A stretch of 64,000 bases of DNA, from contig JBEKHH010000005.1 of the NCBI GenBank assembly GCA_050012375.1, positions 1 through 64,000 on the forward strand, written 5' to 3'. Below, piece after piece: positions 1-8,285 of the stretch. The stretch comes from PALSA-1353 sp050012375. Lineage in GTDB: Bacteria > Planctomycetota > Phycisphaerae > Tepidisphaerales > Tepidisphaeraceae. Made by a program: the position numbers and the translations under genes. How positions within the stretch are numbered: the stretch's first letter is position 1; each line of letters begins with the position of its first letter. The notes below the pieces were generated by a model. The model worked only from the letters and a program-made list of their open reading frames with translations, was not told the origin of the DNA and ran no database searches.

Positions 1-74
1 CGAGGCCGACGTAACCAAACTTGCCGCATGACCACTGAACCTTGCCAAAAAAACAAGATGCCACAGCTTTGCAA

Positions 75-165
75 TGCGGAGGACGCAGAGACAGACGCGG
101 AGAAGAAACACAAAAACGGATTTATCTCAGTTCTTCTCAGCGATCTCTGCGTGCTCTGCGGTTAA
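75..165. repeat. Dispersed hairpin repeat, copy 1 (CGCAGAGAC family)
   Basis: The left arm (GCGGAGGACGCAGAGACAGA, then a GGAGAAGAAA stretch) can pair with the right arm (TTCTTCTCAGCGATCTCTGC followed by GTGCTCTGCGGTTAA). A closely related copy lies at 24869-24973. No coding sequence is supported here. The rest of 1-361 holds nothing else I recognise apart from a -10 box near 324. Confidence 0.75.
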
Positions 166-323
166 GTATTGGATTGAAAGGGTGATGATTCATGGGATTA
201 CGACGATCCTGAAAAATTTTGGGATTACCTGGGCGAGGGGAAGAGACCACTACCAACAATGAGCGTCACACCCGTTACCGCCCGGCGCGAAGCGATTTGA
301 TTTCCCCTTTCCCGCCACCGCGA

Positions 324-329
324 TATAAT
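324..329 (+). promoter_or_regulatory. Putative -10 box of the STAS gene
   Basis: A perfect TATAAT hexamer lies 32 nt upstream of the ATG at 362, implying a leader of about 25 nt. The best -35 candidate, TTGATT at 297-302, is 21 nt away, which is too far to be convincing, so only the -10 box is claimed. Confidence 0.45.
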
Positions 330-361
330 GGCTGTTTTGGCATCAACCAAGGGTTAACGTC

Positions 362-703
362 ATGCTCGCTGCACCGATGGAAGTTCAGATCGAGACATTG
401 CCGGAGACCGTTGTGGTTCATATCAAGGGGGAGTGCGCCATCACTCTCCAGCCGCTGGAGGCAGTTTTCCTGCGGCTTTCCGCGCAGCGCCCCAAACTCG
501 TGGTGCTGGATCTGGCTGGGGTGACATTCATTTCCAGCATCGGCATGGGGGCGATGCTGGCGTTCCGCCACGGGCTGGCTTCGCACGGCGGACAGGTGCG
601 TCTGGCGGCGGGCCAGCCGCTCGTGCTCGACGCCTTCCGACGCGCCCACCTCTACGACGTGTTCACATTTTTCCCCACCGTCGCCGAAGCCTGCTCCGCA
701 TAG
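362..703 (+). CDS. STAS-domain protein (anti-sigma factor antagonist-like)
   Basis: This 113-residue protein is a single STAS domain, the fold of SpoIIAA/RsbV-type anti-sigma antagonists, which bind a partner kinase or anti-sigma factor in the cytoplasm. The core segment around residues 48-65 (VLDLAGVTFISSIGMGAML) matches the family's D-L-x-x-V-x-F-x-x-S-x-G-x-G signature. Ser59 aligns with the serine phosphorylated in SpoIIAA, although the preceding Asp of the usual DSSG is a Ser here. No kinase or phosphatase partner is adjacent. The last 52 nt overlap the 3' end of the convergent MFS gene, which is unusual. The start is chosen from the -10 box at 324 and the domain boundary. The family is clear; the target is unknown. 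Confidence 0.85.
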   Translation: MLAAPMEVQIETLPETVVVHIKGECAITLQPLEAVFLRLSAQRPKLVVLDLAGVTFISSIGMGAMLAFRHGLASHGGQVRLAAGQPLVLDAFRRAHLYDVFTFFPTVAEACSA

Positions 704-1911
704 TTTGGCTCCGCGCCAAACTCATCGCCTCGTTTTTCCCGGCCGATCGCCGTGATAAAAATCGCCAGCAGGAAGAATGTCGCGGCGGAGATCGCCATGA
801 CAGCGCCGTAATCCCAATGTTGCGCCAGTCCCGCTTCCATCTGCACGACATAGCTGGCCAGCAGGTTTCCGCACTGATAGGCGAATCCTGGCATGCAGCC
901 GCGGATGGAATCGGGCGAAAGCTCGTTGATATGCGCGGGGATCACGCCCCAGGCGCCCTGCGTCATGAATTGCAAAACGAACGCCCCCAGCGCAAGTTTC
1001 CCAAGCCCCAACGGCAGCGCCCACATGGGAATCGCCAGCAGCGCGCCGAAGAATGCCATAACGATTGCAAGCCGCCGGCCGATGCGGTCGGAGAGCAAGC
1101 CGAAAGCAATTCCGCCGATGATCGCCCCGACCATCGAGAGCGCCGCGAGGTTGGATCGGTCGGTTACGCCCAGGCCGCGGTGACGCTGGAGGAAAGTCGG
1201 ATAAAGGTCCTGAGTGCCGTGCGACGAGAGGTTCATCATCGTCATCAGCGCGACCAGATAGATGAAGATGGGCCAGTGGGCGGCGAGGCCGCGACCGAGA
1301 TGCGTCCACGATTCCGCTTTATTTTTCTGCCAGATTTCCGATTCCTGCACCGCGAAACGGACGAAGACGGCGAGCAGCGCCGGCAATCCGCCGATGAAGA
1401 ACAACGGCCTCCATCCCCAGTGGGGGAAGACGAAGCGATACGCCAGCGCCGCCAGGAGATATCCGACGGCGTATCCCTCCTGGAGGAAACCGGATAGCAC
1501 GCCGCGCCATTTCGCCGGCACTTTTTCCATGGTCAGCGACGCGCCAACGCCCCATTCGCCTCCCATGCCGATGCCGAACAACGCCCGCAGGATCAGGAAT
1601 GTCTTGAAACTCGGGGCCAGGCCGGTCAACACTTCGACGACGGAATAAAAGACCAGATCGATCATCAGGGGCAGACGGCGGCCGTATCGATCCGCCAGCA
1701 AGCCGAAAATCAGCGCCCCGACCGGCCTGAAGGCCAGGGTCAAGGTGAGGCTCAGGGCCATTTCCCTGTCGGTCTTGTGGAATTCCTTGCCGATGGCGGT
1801 GAGGGTCATCACCACCAGGAAGAAATCGAAGGCATCGAGCGACCAGCCCAGGAATCCGGCCAGGACCACGGCAAACGGCCGCCGGGCCGATAGTGGCGGG
1901 GCATTGCTCAT
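652..1911 (-). CDS. MFS transporter, sialate/lactate proton-symporter (SHS)-like
   Basis: A 419-residue integral membrane protein with the 12-helix major facilitator layout. TM1 carries the acidic motif LDAFDFFLVVMTL. The loop-2/3 signature GLLADRYGRR and its second-half echo GLLSDRIGRR are both present, as is GMGGEWGVGASL in TM4. This combination is typical of the sialate:H+ / carboxylate symporter group (NanT, JEN1-like), so a small acidic substrate is plausible but not proven. The ATG at 1911 is preferred over an upstream TTG at 1923. Its 3' end overlaps the convergent STAS gene by 52 nt. No catabolic genes lie next to it. Confidence 0.85.
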   Translation of the reverse strand: MSNAPPLSARRPFAVVLAGFLGWSLDAFDFFLVVMTLTAIGKEFHKTDREMALSLTLTLAFRPVGALIFGLLADRYGRRLPLMIDLVFYSVVEVLTGLAPSFKTFLILRALFGIGMGGEWGVGASLTMEKVPAKWRGVLSGFLQEGYAVGYLLAALAYRFVFPHWGWRPLFFIGGLPALLAVFVRFAVQESEIWQKNKAESWTHLGRGLAAHWPIFIYLVALMTMMNLSSHGTQDLYPTFLQRHRGLGVTDRSNLAALSMVGAIIGGIAFGLLSDRIGRRLAIVMAFFGALLAIPMWALPLGLGKLALGAFVLQFMTQGAWGVIPAHINELSPDSIRGCMPGFAYQCGNLLASYVVQMEAGLAQHWDYGAVMAISAATFFLLAIFITAIGREKRGDEFGAEPNYAEQASATVGKNVNTS

Positions 1912-1966
1912 CGTGGCCGGCAAGACTACCCGCCCGCGGCATTCCCCCGCAAACCGGGGAATCCGC

Positions 1967-1972
1967 TATACT
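1967..1972 (+). promoter_or_regulatory. Putative -10 box upstream of GT-C gene
   Basis: TATACT lies 14 nt before the ATG at 1987, giving a very short leader. No good -35 box is visible at 16-18 nt spacing. It is the main support for the 1987 start, because no ribosome-binding site is visible there. Confidence 0.3.
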
Positions 1973-1986
1973 GTTTCCCCGAGCGA

Positions 1987-3588
1987 ATGGACTTATCCCA
2001 AATTCAGTCGAAGGTGGCGGCCGTGGGGACGATGGATTCGGGAACCTCGAGCAGCCTCTCCATCGCGCCGGCTCGCAGCGGCGCGATGTTCTGCCAAACC
2101 ATCCTGTGGCTTGCCGACCGCTTGCGCAAGCCGCTCTTTGTCGCCATCGCCGCCGCCTATCTTTTGGGCTTTAACGGTCAGTGGCGAATGGGCCCGGATA
2201 GCGGGCTATATCTGAACCTGGCGCGAAGCCTGGCCAGCGGCAACGGCTACACCTATCACGGCATTCGCCAGGAGACGGTATATCCCGGCTTCCCCCTGGC
2301 GCTGGCGGCGGTGCAGCGCGTTTTTCCCGGTCATCTGATCTTCGCCGCCGACGCCCTCATCCTTGGCTGCGCGCTGGCGGCGCTGGGGCTGATCTATCGG
2401 CTGATCCTGCTGGCGTATGATCGACCGACGGCAATCCTCATTACGGCGGGGGTCGCCTTCTCACACCAATTCTTCCGCTACAGCTTCGAGGTCCTCACCG
2501 ACATGCCGTTCCTCGCCGGAGTTATGGCCGTGCTGGCGGGGCACGAGGCGATATTCGGCTCAAGCTCGCGCCGCGCCAGATGGTGGGATTGGGCGATCCT
2601 GGTGGTCGGGCTCATCATCGTGGTCAGCACCCGGCCCACGATGATCGGCCTATTGATCGCGTGGATCCTGGCATTGATCTTCAACGCCATCGCTCGGCGA
2701 AACTGGCGCGCCGCCGCCGTGCCCGCCGTGCTCTGCCTCGTCACCGTCGCCTCGTTCCTGCTGTTCGATCCGCGCCGACTGGCCGGACATGGCCCGGCCG
2801 GTTTGTATGAGCAATACGCCTTTCATCAGCTCACCCACGATTTGCCCAAAGAGCTGCGGACGACCGCCCTGGGCAATCTCCGCGATCTGCTGCAAGTCAC
2901 CAGCCCGCGAGCGATCTTCGGAATGGACCTCGTTTACGATTGGCTGAACGCGGTTTTCGGCGTCATTATCCTGATGGCCGGCGTGGCCCTGATCCGCCAT
3001 CACCCGTTTTGGGGATTGTGGGTCATCATGACTCTTTTGACCCTGATACTGTTGATCTCCGATTACCGTTACATCCTTCAGATCCTTCCGCTGCTGGTGG
3101 TGGGCTGGTGGAACCTGCTGCGGGCGATCAACCTTCGTTTGCCGCGGCGCATCGGCAACGGAGTTTTCGCGATTCTGTTGCTGGCGGGCATCATGCTCAA
3201 CATGGGGCAGGTGGTCGCTTTCATCGTGCACCAGCGGGCACGCCCATTCCTCGCCGATTATCAAGGCGGCCAATTCCAGCCGTATGCCGACATCGCCCGA
3301 CAAATTCCCAAATTCACCACCGGCCAGGATGTGATCCTCTGTCCCACCAAGCTCGCGCGCATCATGACATTTCTGGCCGATCGAACCTTCTCCGAACCCA
3401 ACGAGCCGATCACCGCCGCTCCGGGACATCTTTTCGTCATAATCGATCCGAAGGATGTCTACTATCGCCGCTGGCTCGCCGCAATGAATGTATCGCCGCA
3501 GGGCGAGGCCCTGGTGACCGTTGCCCGCCTCCGCAGTCCGCTAACCATTTGTCTCTCGCGCGCCCGCATCGATCCCGAGCCGAAATAG
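1987..3588 (+). CDS. GT39-like (GT-C) polytopic glycosyltransferase
   Basis: A 533-residue membrane protein with roughly ten hydrophobic helices. After the first helix it shows the GT-C pattern MGPDSGLYLNLARSLASGNG followed by a YPGFPLALA segment. In GT39/ArnT-type enzymes this is the external loop with a catalytic Asp and the region that contacts the polyprenyl-phosphate sugar. It probably moves a sugar from a lipid carrier onto a target on the outer side of the membrane. The product is not predictable. The gene lies 11 nt before a GT2 gene on the same strand, so the two are probably co-transcribed. In-frame ATGs at 2032 and 2089 are alternative starts. Confidence 0.75.
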   Translation: MDLSQIQSKVAAVGTMDSGTSSSLSIAPARSGAMFCQTILWLADRLRKPLFVAIAAAYLLGFNGQWRMGPDSGLYLNLARSLASGNGYTYHGIRQETVYPGFPLALAAVQRVFPGHLIFAADALILGCALAALGLIYRLILLAYDRPTAILITAGVAFSHQFFRYSFEVLTDMPFLAGVMAVLAGHEAIFGSSSRRARWWDWAILVVGLIIVVSTRPTMIGLLIAWILALIFNAIARRNWRAAAVPAVLCLVTVASFLLFDPRRLAGHGPAGLYEQYAFHQLTHDLPKELRTTALGNLRDLLQVTSPRAIFGMDLVYDWLNAVFGVIILMAGVALIRHHPFWGLWVIMTLLTLILLISDYRYILQILPLLVVGWWNLLRAINLRLPRRIGNGVFAILLLAGIMLNMGQVVAFIVHQRARPFLADYQGGQFQPYADIARQIPKFTTGQDVILCPTKLARIMTFLADRTFSEPNEPITAAPGHLFVIIDPKDVYYRRWLAAMNVSPQGEALVTVARLRSPLTICLSRARIDPEPK

Positions 3589-3599
3589 GTCCCTTCCCA

Positions 3600-4394
3600 A
3601 TGCCCGCCCCGTCGATATCCATCATCACGCCATCGCTCAACGGCGGCGACTATCTCCGCCATACGCTGGACAGCATCCTCTCCCAAACGGGAGACTTCGA
3701 GCTGCAATGGCTGGTCATCGACGGCGGCAGCAGCGACGGCAGCGTCCAGCTCCTGCAATCCGTCAGTGACAGCGATCCGCGCCTCCAGTGGATCAGCCAG
3801 AGCGACCGCGGCCAGACCCATGCCATCAATAAGGGCCTGGCCATGGCCAAAGGCGACATCGTCGCCTGGATCAATTGCGATGATCTATATGCCCCGGGTT
3901 CTTTGGCAATTGTAGCAAAAGCATTCGAGCAGGCGCCTTCGGCCCAGTGGCTGGTGGGGCGGTGCGAAATCATCGACGGCGACGGCCACGTCGCGCGCCC
4001 AAGCGTCACCGATTACAAAAATCGCCGATTGCGATCTTTCAGCTACAAATCGCTCTTGCGCATGAACTTCATCAGCCAGCCCGCGGTTTTCTGGCGACGG
4101 TCATTCGGATTGTCGGTCGGCGAATTGGACGAGTCGCTCTATTGGACGATGGATTACGACCTATGGCTGCGGATGGCCCAGCGTTGCCCGCCGCTGGTGA
4201 TCGATTCTACGCTGGCCCGCTTTCGCGTGCATGATTCCAGCAAATCGCGTGGCGGTTATCGCGAACAATTCGCCGAAGGATATCGCGTGGCGTGCCGGTA
4301 CGCCGGCGATGACCCGCTGAGCCGCTGGCTCCATCGCCTCAACGTCGAAAAAATTGTCTGGGGTTATCGCGTCATGCGAGCGCTGGGGCGATAG
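3600..4394 (+). CDS. Family 2 glycosyltransferase
   Basis: This 264-residue GT-A fold enzyme starts with the nucleotide-sugar binding strand SIITPSLNGGDYLRHTLDSI. It continues with DGGSSDGS near residue 42 and an acidic metal-site motif, NCDDLYAPGSL, near residue 93. The downstream TMDYDLWLRM segment matches the acceptor-side region of family 2 enzymes. It lacks membrane helices and should act on the cytoplasmic face, probably in surface polysaccharide assembly with the GT-C protein just upstream. The start at 3600 is the Met immediately before the first beta strand; the longer upstream open frame is a shadow of the preceding gene. Confidence 0.88.
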   Translation: MPAPSISIITPSLNGGDYLRHTLDSILSQTGDFELQWLVIDGGSSDGSVQLLQSVSDSDPRLQWISQSDRGQTHAINKGLAMAKGDIVAWINCDDLYAPGSLAIVAKAFEQAPSAQWLVGRCEIIDGDGHVARPSVTDYKNRRLRSFSYKSLLRMNFISQPAVFWRRSFGLSVGELDESLYWTMDYDLWLRMAQRCPPLVIDSTLARFRVHDSSKSRGGYREQFAEGYRVACRYAGDDPLSRWLHRLNVEKIVWGYRVMRALGR

Positions 4395-4410
4395 CGGTCC
4401 GAGCTGCCAA

Positions 4411-4546
4411 GATGGGCAACTTGCAAAAAAACGTTGCCATTTCGGCGCTTGGAAACCAGAAAAGGTATAGCCGAACACGCCAAGACCTGTTAGGGTGTGC
4501 AGAAGTGGCTGGCGACGTTCGTCGGCCAAGTTCATATCGGAAGTTC
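4411..4546 (+). promoter_or_regulatory. Conserved leader element, copy A (paired with 31421-31557 minus)
   Basis: This stretch upstream of the PEP-CTERM gene aligns along its whole length with the minus-strand leader of the GT-C gene at 31376. Shared blocks include ATTTCGGCG, GCCGAACAC, CCAAGACC and GGCGACGTTCGTC. The last block folds as a hairpin (GGC-GAC, loop GTTC, GTC-x-GCC) whose bulged base differs between copies while the stem is kept. A 1-nt indel near the end argues against coding. It ends about 23 nt before the start codon. It could be a 5' UTR element or an extended promoter. Confidence 0.6.
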
Positions 4547-4568
4547 CGGCCAAAAGAGGAGGGATGCG

Positions 4569-7500
4569 ATGAGGGCTTCAAGGGAACGGATGGACACTGG
4601 CGGATTGGGTCGTGGCAAATCTGAACCACTGTGTGAAGCAACGAGGTGCAAATCAGGCCAACGAAATCGTCGTTGGTTAATGCGCTGTCTGCGAGCCGTT
4701 TTGCCCGTGAGCGTTGTTCTGGCGGCTACCCAACTCGCATCGGCGGATAGTATTTCCTGGCAGGATGGCGTTGGCGATTGGTTTAACGCCAGCAACTGGT
4801 TCGATCAAAGCAACGGGTTGAGTCAGGTGCCTGGTGGCGGGGATCACACGTATATCGAAAATGGCGGCACAGCGCAGATTTCCAGTGGCAGCGCCGCCGC
4901 CTACAATCTTCATTTGGATCCTGGGGAAGTCAATTTGTCAGGTGGCTCGCTCTCGGTCGGTGACACCGAGTACGTGGGCAGTTCCGATACAGGGACTTTC
5001 AACCAAACCGGCGGCACAAACACCCTCACTTCGAGCGGGTATGTCCTTCAGGTCGCTGCCTTAGCCGGCTCGACAGGCACTTATAACCTTAGCGGCACGG
5101 GCTTACTCTCGAGCAATGGCGAGGAGTCGGTGGGCAATGGCTACCCTAGCGGCGGCGCCAGCGGAACCTTCAATCAGACTGGCGGCACAAATGCCCTCAA
5201 TGCCGGTGCTTCCCTCTCTGTCGGCAGTGATCCGGGCGCTGTAGGCGTATACATCCTCAGTGGCGGAACAAACACGATCAGTTCCAGCGGCAATCTCTCG
5301 ATCGGTACTAGCAGTGGTACAACGGGCACCTACAGCCTCAGCGGCACTGGCTTGCTTTCGGTCGCCGGCATCGAGTTCGTGGGCAATAACGGTACAGGAA
5401 CCTTCAACCAAACCGGCGGCACAAACACCCTCACTTCCAGTGGGGATGTCCTTCAGGTCGCTGGCACAACCGGCTCGACGGGCACTTATAACCTTAGCGG
5501 CACCGGCTTGCTCTCGAGCAATGGCAGCGAAGACGTGGGCGATGGATACTCTAACGGCAACGTTAACGGAACCTTCAATCAGACCGGCGGCACCAACGCC
5601 CTCAACGCCGGCGCATCCCTCAATGTCGGTGTTTTTGGCAGCGGCGCATACAACCTCAGTGGCGGAACAAATACCATCGCGCCCGGCGGCTTTCTCCGCA
5701 TCGGCACCGAAAGTGGCTCAATAGGCACCTATGCCCTCAGCGGCACCGGCTCACTCTCAGTCGCCGGAACTGGATACGTCGGCTACATCGGCACCGGCAC
5801 ATTCACGCAGAGCGGGGGAACAGCGTCGTTCAGCGGCTCGGACAGTAATGGCAACGGCCTCAGCATCGGCGATCAAACCGGCGACCGAGGCGTCTTGAAT
5901 CTCAGCAGCGGAAATCTCAACGTCGCGGCCAACGAGACCGTGGGTAACAACGGGTTTGGCACGTTCATCCAGAGCGGCGGCTCGAACACGGCTGGCAGCG
6001 TCTACCTCGGTCACAGTAGCGGTGCGACCGGTACTTACGCGCTTAGCGGAACCGGCTCACTCAGCGTCGGCGGTACTGAATACGTCGGATTCTCGGGCAA
6101 CGGCACATTCACCCAGACCGGCGGCACGAATACGCCGACTTACCTCAACCTTGGTGCTCAAACCGCAAGCTCGTCGGGAGTCTACACGCTACAAAACGGC
6201 TCACTCAATGTCAGCGGTTATGAGTATTTGGGAGGCATCGGCATCGGATCCTTCAATCAAAGCGGCGGCACAAACGCAACTGCCGAAATTGATCTGGGTC
6301 GTACTGCCAACTCTTCCGGCACCTACAACCTCAGTGGCACCGGCTCTCTTTCCGTCAGTGGCAATGAGTTCGTAGGCTACAACGGCACCGGCAACTTCAC
6401 CCAGACCGCTGGGACAAACATGGTGACAGGGGCGCTGACACTCGCGGCGAATACGGGATCAACCGGGACTTATAACCTGCAAGGCGGAGCGTTGACGGCC
6501 GCGGCGATTTCTGTCAACAGCGGCGGCAGTATCACACTAAGCGGAACGGGCACAATTGCTGCCGGTTCATTGACTCAAACCGGCGGGACACTAAGTGCAA
6601 CTTCGCTGTTGCTCGGCCCCGGTGGTATTGGATCGTACGGCTTATCCGGGGGCAGCGCGTCGGTGAGCGGCAACCTGCAGGTCAATGCCGGCGGCAGCTT
6701 AACCCAGAGCGGGTCCGGCTTGCTCACAGCCGGGTCGATCACCCTGGCCGGCGGCACAATCATTCAAAACACGATCGGGTCAATCTTCATCGTCTCTTTG
6801 ACCGAAACCGGCGGGACGCTGGTCGAGGATGTTGGCGTCACGGTCGATCCCGGATCGGTGCTGAATCTTCAGGGAGGGGGCCTGACTATCAATAACGGAG
6901 CGACATTGAACAACGTTGGCACGTTCAACCAAACCTCCGGCACGCTGACGGAGAACGGTGCGTTCGTGAATAGCGGCGCAGCGACCTTCAGCGGAACACA
7001 GAGTTGGGGCCCGGCCAGCGTATTCGTGAACCTGGCAGGCACGGCGACGTTCAATAACGCGATCAATCCGGGCGGCGTCGGACCCGTCATCGTCGTAACG
7101 GGCGGAAACGTCATTTACAATGGCGGTAGCCCGCAAATACAGCAAGCCACCGTGTCAGGCGGAACGCTCAGCCTCACCAACGGCGGCGCGTTGACCGTAT
7201 TAGGCGCCTTAAAGATCGAGGGTGGCGATCAAGTGCAGCTTAGCGGCGGTTCTCTCACCGTCGGCGCGCTGACGATTAATGGCGCGGGCGTGCTAAACGT
7301 GACCAACAATCACTTTTTCGTCAACTACGGTTCCGGCCCCGATCCCATCAGCACCATCGCGGGATACTTGGCGAGCGGCTACGCCGGCGGGGCTTGGAAC
7401 GGTCCCGGGATCATGTCCACCGCGGCCCAGAGCAATCCTAGTTATGGCATCGGCTATGCCGATTCGGCCGACACCGGCAACCCCGCCAACCTCGCCGCCG

Positions 7501-7847
7501 ACCAGATCGAAATCAAATACACCCTGCTCGGCGATGCGACTCTTACCGGCACGGTCACCGGCGCCGACTTCACCATCCTGGCCACCCACTTAGGCAAGCA
7601 GGTGTCGGGGTGGGATCAGGGTGACTTCTATTACACCGGCACGGTCACCGGCGCCGACTTCACCGCCTTGGTCACCAACCTCGGCAAGGAGGCCAACGGG
7701 GGCGATGTGGTGTTGCCCGCGAGCGTTTACGCTGCGGTCGATGCCTTCGCGGCCGCCAACGGTTTGATGGCCGATGTGCCGGAACCGGCAATGACTGGGC
7801 TGTTGGCTTTGGGCATCGTTGGCGCGCTGGTCCGCCGCCGGAGATAA
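4569..7847 (+). CDS. Secreted beta-repeat protein with dockerin-like repeat and PEP-CTERM tail
   Basis: The product has about 1,092 residues. The start at 4569 is fixed by AGGAGGG at 4557-4563. The signal peptide is long: a basic N-region, then a hydrophobic core from Met38 (ATG at 4680) ending at ASA. The body consists of many Gly/Thr/Ser-rich units of the type GTYNLSGTGxLSVxGxE then GTFNQTGGTN, typical of autotransporter-like beta-helix passengers. Near the C-terminus two copies of a dockerin-like unit, TGTVTGADFTILATHLGK and TGTVTGADFTALVTNLGK, replace the usual DxDxD calcium ligands with Thr. The tail VPEPAMTGLLALGIVGALV then RRRR is a PEP-CTERM sorting signal for exosortase. No exosortase is in the window. 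It is probably an exported surface or matrix protein. Confidence 0.9.
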   Translation: MRASRERMDTGGLGRGKSEPLCEATRCKSGQRNRRWLMRCLRAVLPVSVVLAATQLASADSISWQDGVGDWFNASNWFDQSNGLSQVPGGGDHTYIENGGTAQISSGSAAAYNLHLDPGEVNLSGGSLSVGDTEYVGSSDTGTFNQTGGTNTLTSSGYVLQVAALAGSTGTYNLSGTGLLSSNGEESVGNGYPSGGASGTFNQTGGTNALNAGASLSVGSDPGAVGVYILSGGTNTISSSGNLSIGTSSGTTGTYSLSGTGLLSVAGIEFVGNNGTGTFNQTGGTNTLTSSGDVLQVAGTTGSTGTYNLSGTGLLSSNGSEDVGDGYSNGNVNGTFNQTGGTNALNAGASLNVGVFGSGAYNLSGGTNTIAPGGFLRIGTESGSIGTYALSGTGSLSVAGTGYVGYIGTGTFTQSGGTASFSGSDSNGNGLSIGDQTGDRGVLNLSSGNLNVAANETVGNNGFGTFIQSGGSNTAGSVYLGHSSGATGTYALSGTGSLSVGGTEYVGFSGNGTFTQTGGTNTPTYLNLGAQTASSSGVYTLQNGSLNVSGYEYLGGIGIGSFNQSGGTNATAEIDLGRTANSSGTYNLSGTGSLSVSGNEFVGYNGTGNFTQTAGTNMVTGALTLAANTGSTGTYNLQGGALTAAAISVNSGGSITLSGTGTIAAGSLTQTGGTLSATSLLLGPGGIGSYGLSGGSASVSGNLQVNAGGSLTQSGSGLLTAGSITLAGGTIIQNTIGSIFIVSLTETGGTLVEDVGVTVDPGSVLNLQGGGLTINNGATLNNVGTFNQTSGTLTENGAFVNSGAATFSGTQSWGPASVFVNLAGTATFNNAINPGGVGPVIVVTGGNVIYNGGSPQIQQATVSGGTLSLTNGGALTVLGALKIEGGDQVQLSGGSLTVGALTINGAGVLNVTNNHFFVNYGSGPDPISTIAGYLASGYAGGAWNGPGIMSTAAQSNPSYGIGYADSADTGNPANLAADQIEIKYTLLGDATLTGTVTGADFTILATHLGKQVSGWDQGDFYYTGTVTGADFTALVTNLGKEANGGDVVLPASVYAAVDAFAAANGLMADVPEPAMTGLLALGIVGALVRRRR

Positions 7848-7858
7848 TCACCGCTGCG

Positions 7859-8266
7859 TCACGCCGGTCTTCCGCGGCTTTCCGCCGCGGCGGGGGCCGG
7901 ATACTCCTCTTCCGGCTCTTCAGACCGCGGCCGGTCCGTGATCCCTTCCTTCTCCATCATGATCCCCACGATCTGCGCCAGCGTCGAAATCCTCCGGTCC
8001 TGAAGGCTGATGATCGTCAGCATCTCAAAAATCACCAGGATCAGAAACGCCGCGATGCACAGCATCGATATGGTGTGATAGTCAATGTGCAGTTGCTCCG
8101 AAACCCACCACAATCCCGCCGGCCAGATGGATAGCGCCAAAAATGGCAATCCGGTTAGGATGAACATCAGCATGTGCCGTTCCTTCAGCCGGTAGGTGCG
8201 CATCCGCCGCACCGCAACCATCAGGACGGTCGTTCCGAAACACAGAAGAATGATCCGGGGCATCAT
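7859..8266 (-). CDS. DUF2304 family membrane protein
   Basis: A 135-residue protein with three hydrophobic helices, then a cytoplasmic helix containing LTIISLQDRRISTLAQIVG and an acidic, proline-rich tail. This matches DUF2304, small membrane proteins commonly found beside dolichol-phosphate-mannose-synthase-like GT2 genes. Here it follows such a gene by 19 nt on the same strand. It may help anchor or regulate that enzyme at the membrane, but no activity is known. GAGGTG about 5 nt before the ATG supports the start; a second Met follows immediately. Confidence 0.8.
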   Translation of the reverse strand: MMPRIILLCFGTTVLMVAVRRMRTYRLKERHMLMFILTGLPFLALSIWPAGLWWVSEQLHIDYHTISMLCIAAFLILVIFEMLTIISLQDRRISTLAQIVGIMMEKEGITDRPRSEEPEEEYPAPAAAESRGRPA

Positions 8267-8285
8267 AAGAACACCTCACGCACGT

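Noticed and set aside
433..1497. 354-residue plus-strand frame over the MFS gene
   Set aside because: Antisense to the MFS transporter whose helices and motifs are unmistakable.
4411..4440. Sigma-54 promoter (GG-N10-GC) upstream of the PEP-CTERM gene
   Set aside because: PEP-CTERM genes in some bacteria use sigma-54, but the GG and GC dinucleotides here are not 10 nt apart, and the second copy of the leader does not keep them.
4497..4568. Longer N-terminus of the PEP-CTERM protein (start at 4497)
   Set aside because: It would be translated from the conserved leader element, and a strong AGGAGGG fixes the start at 4569.
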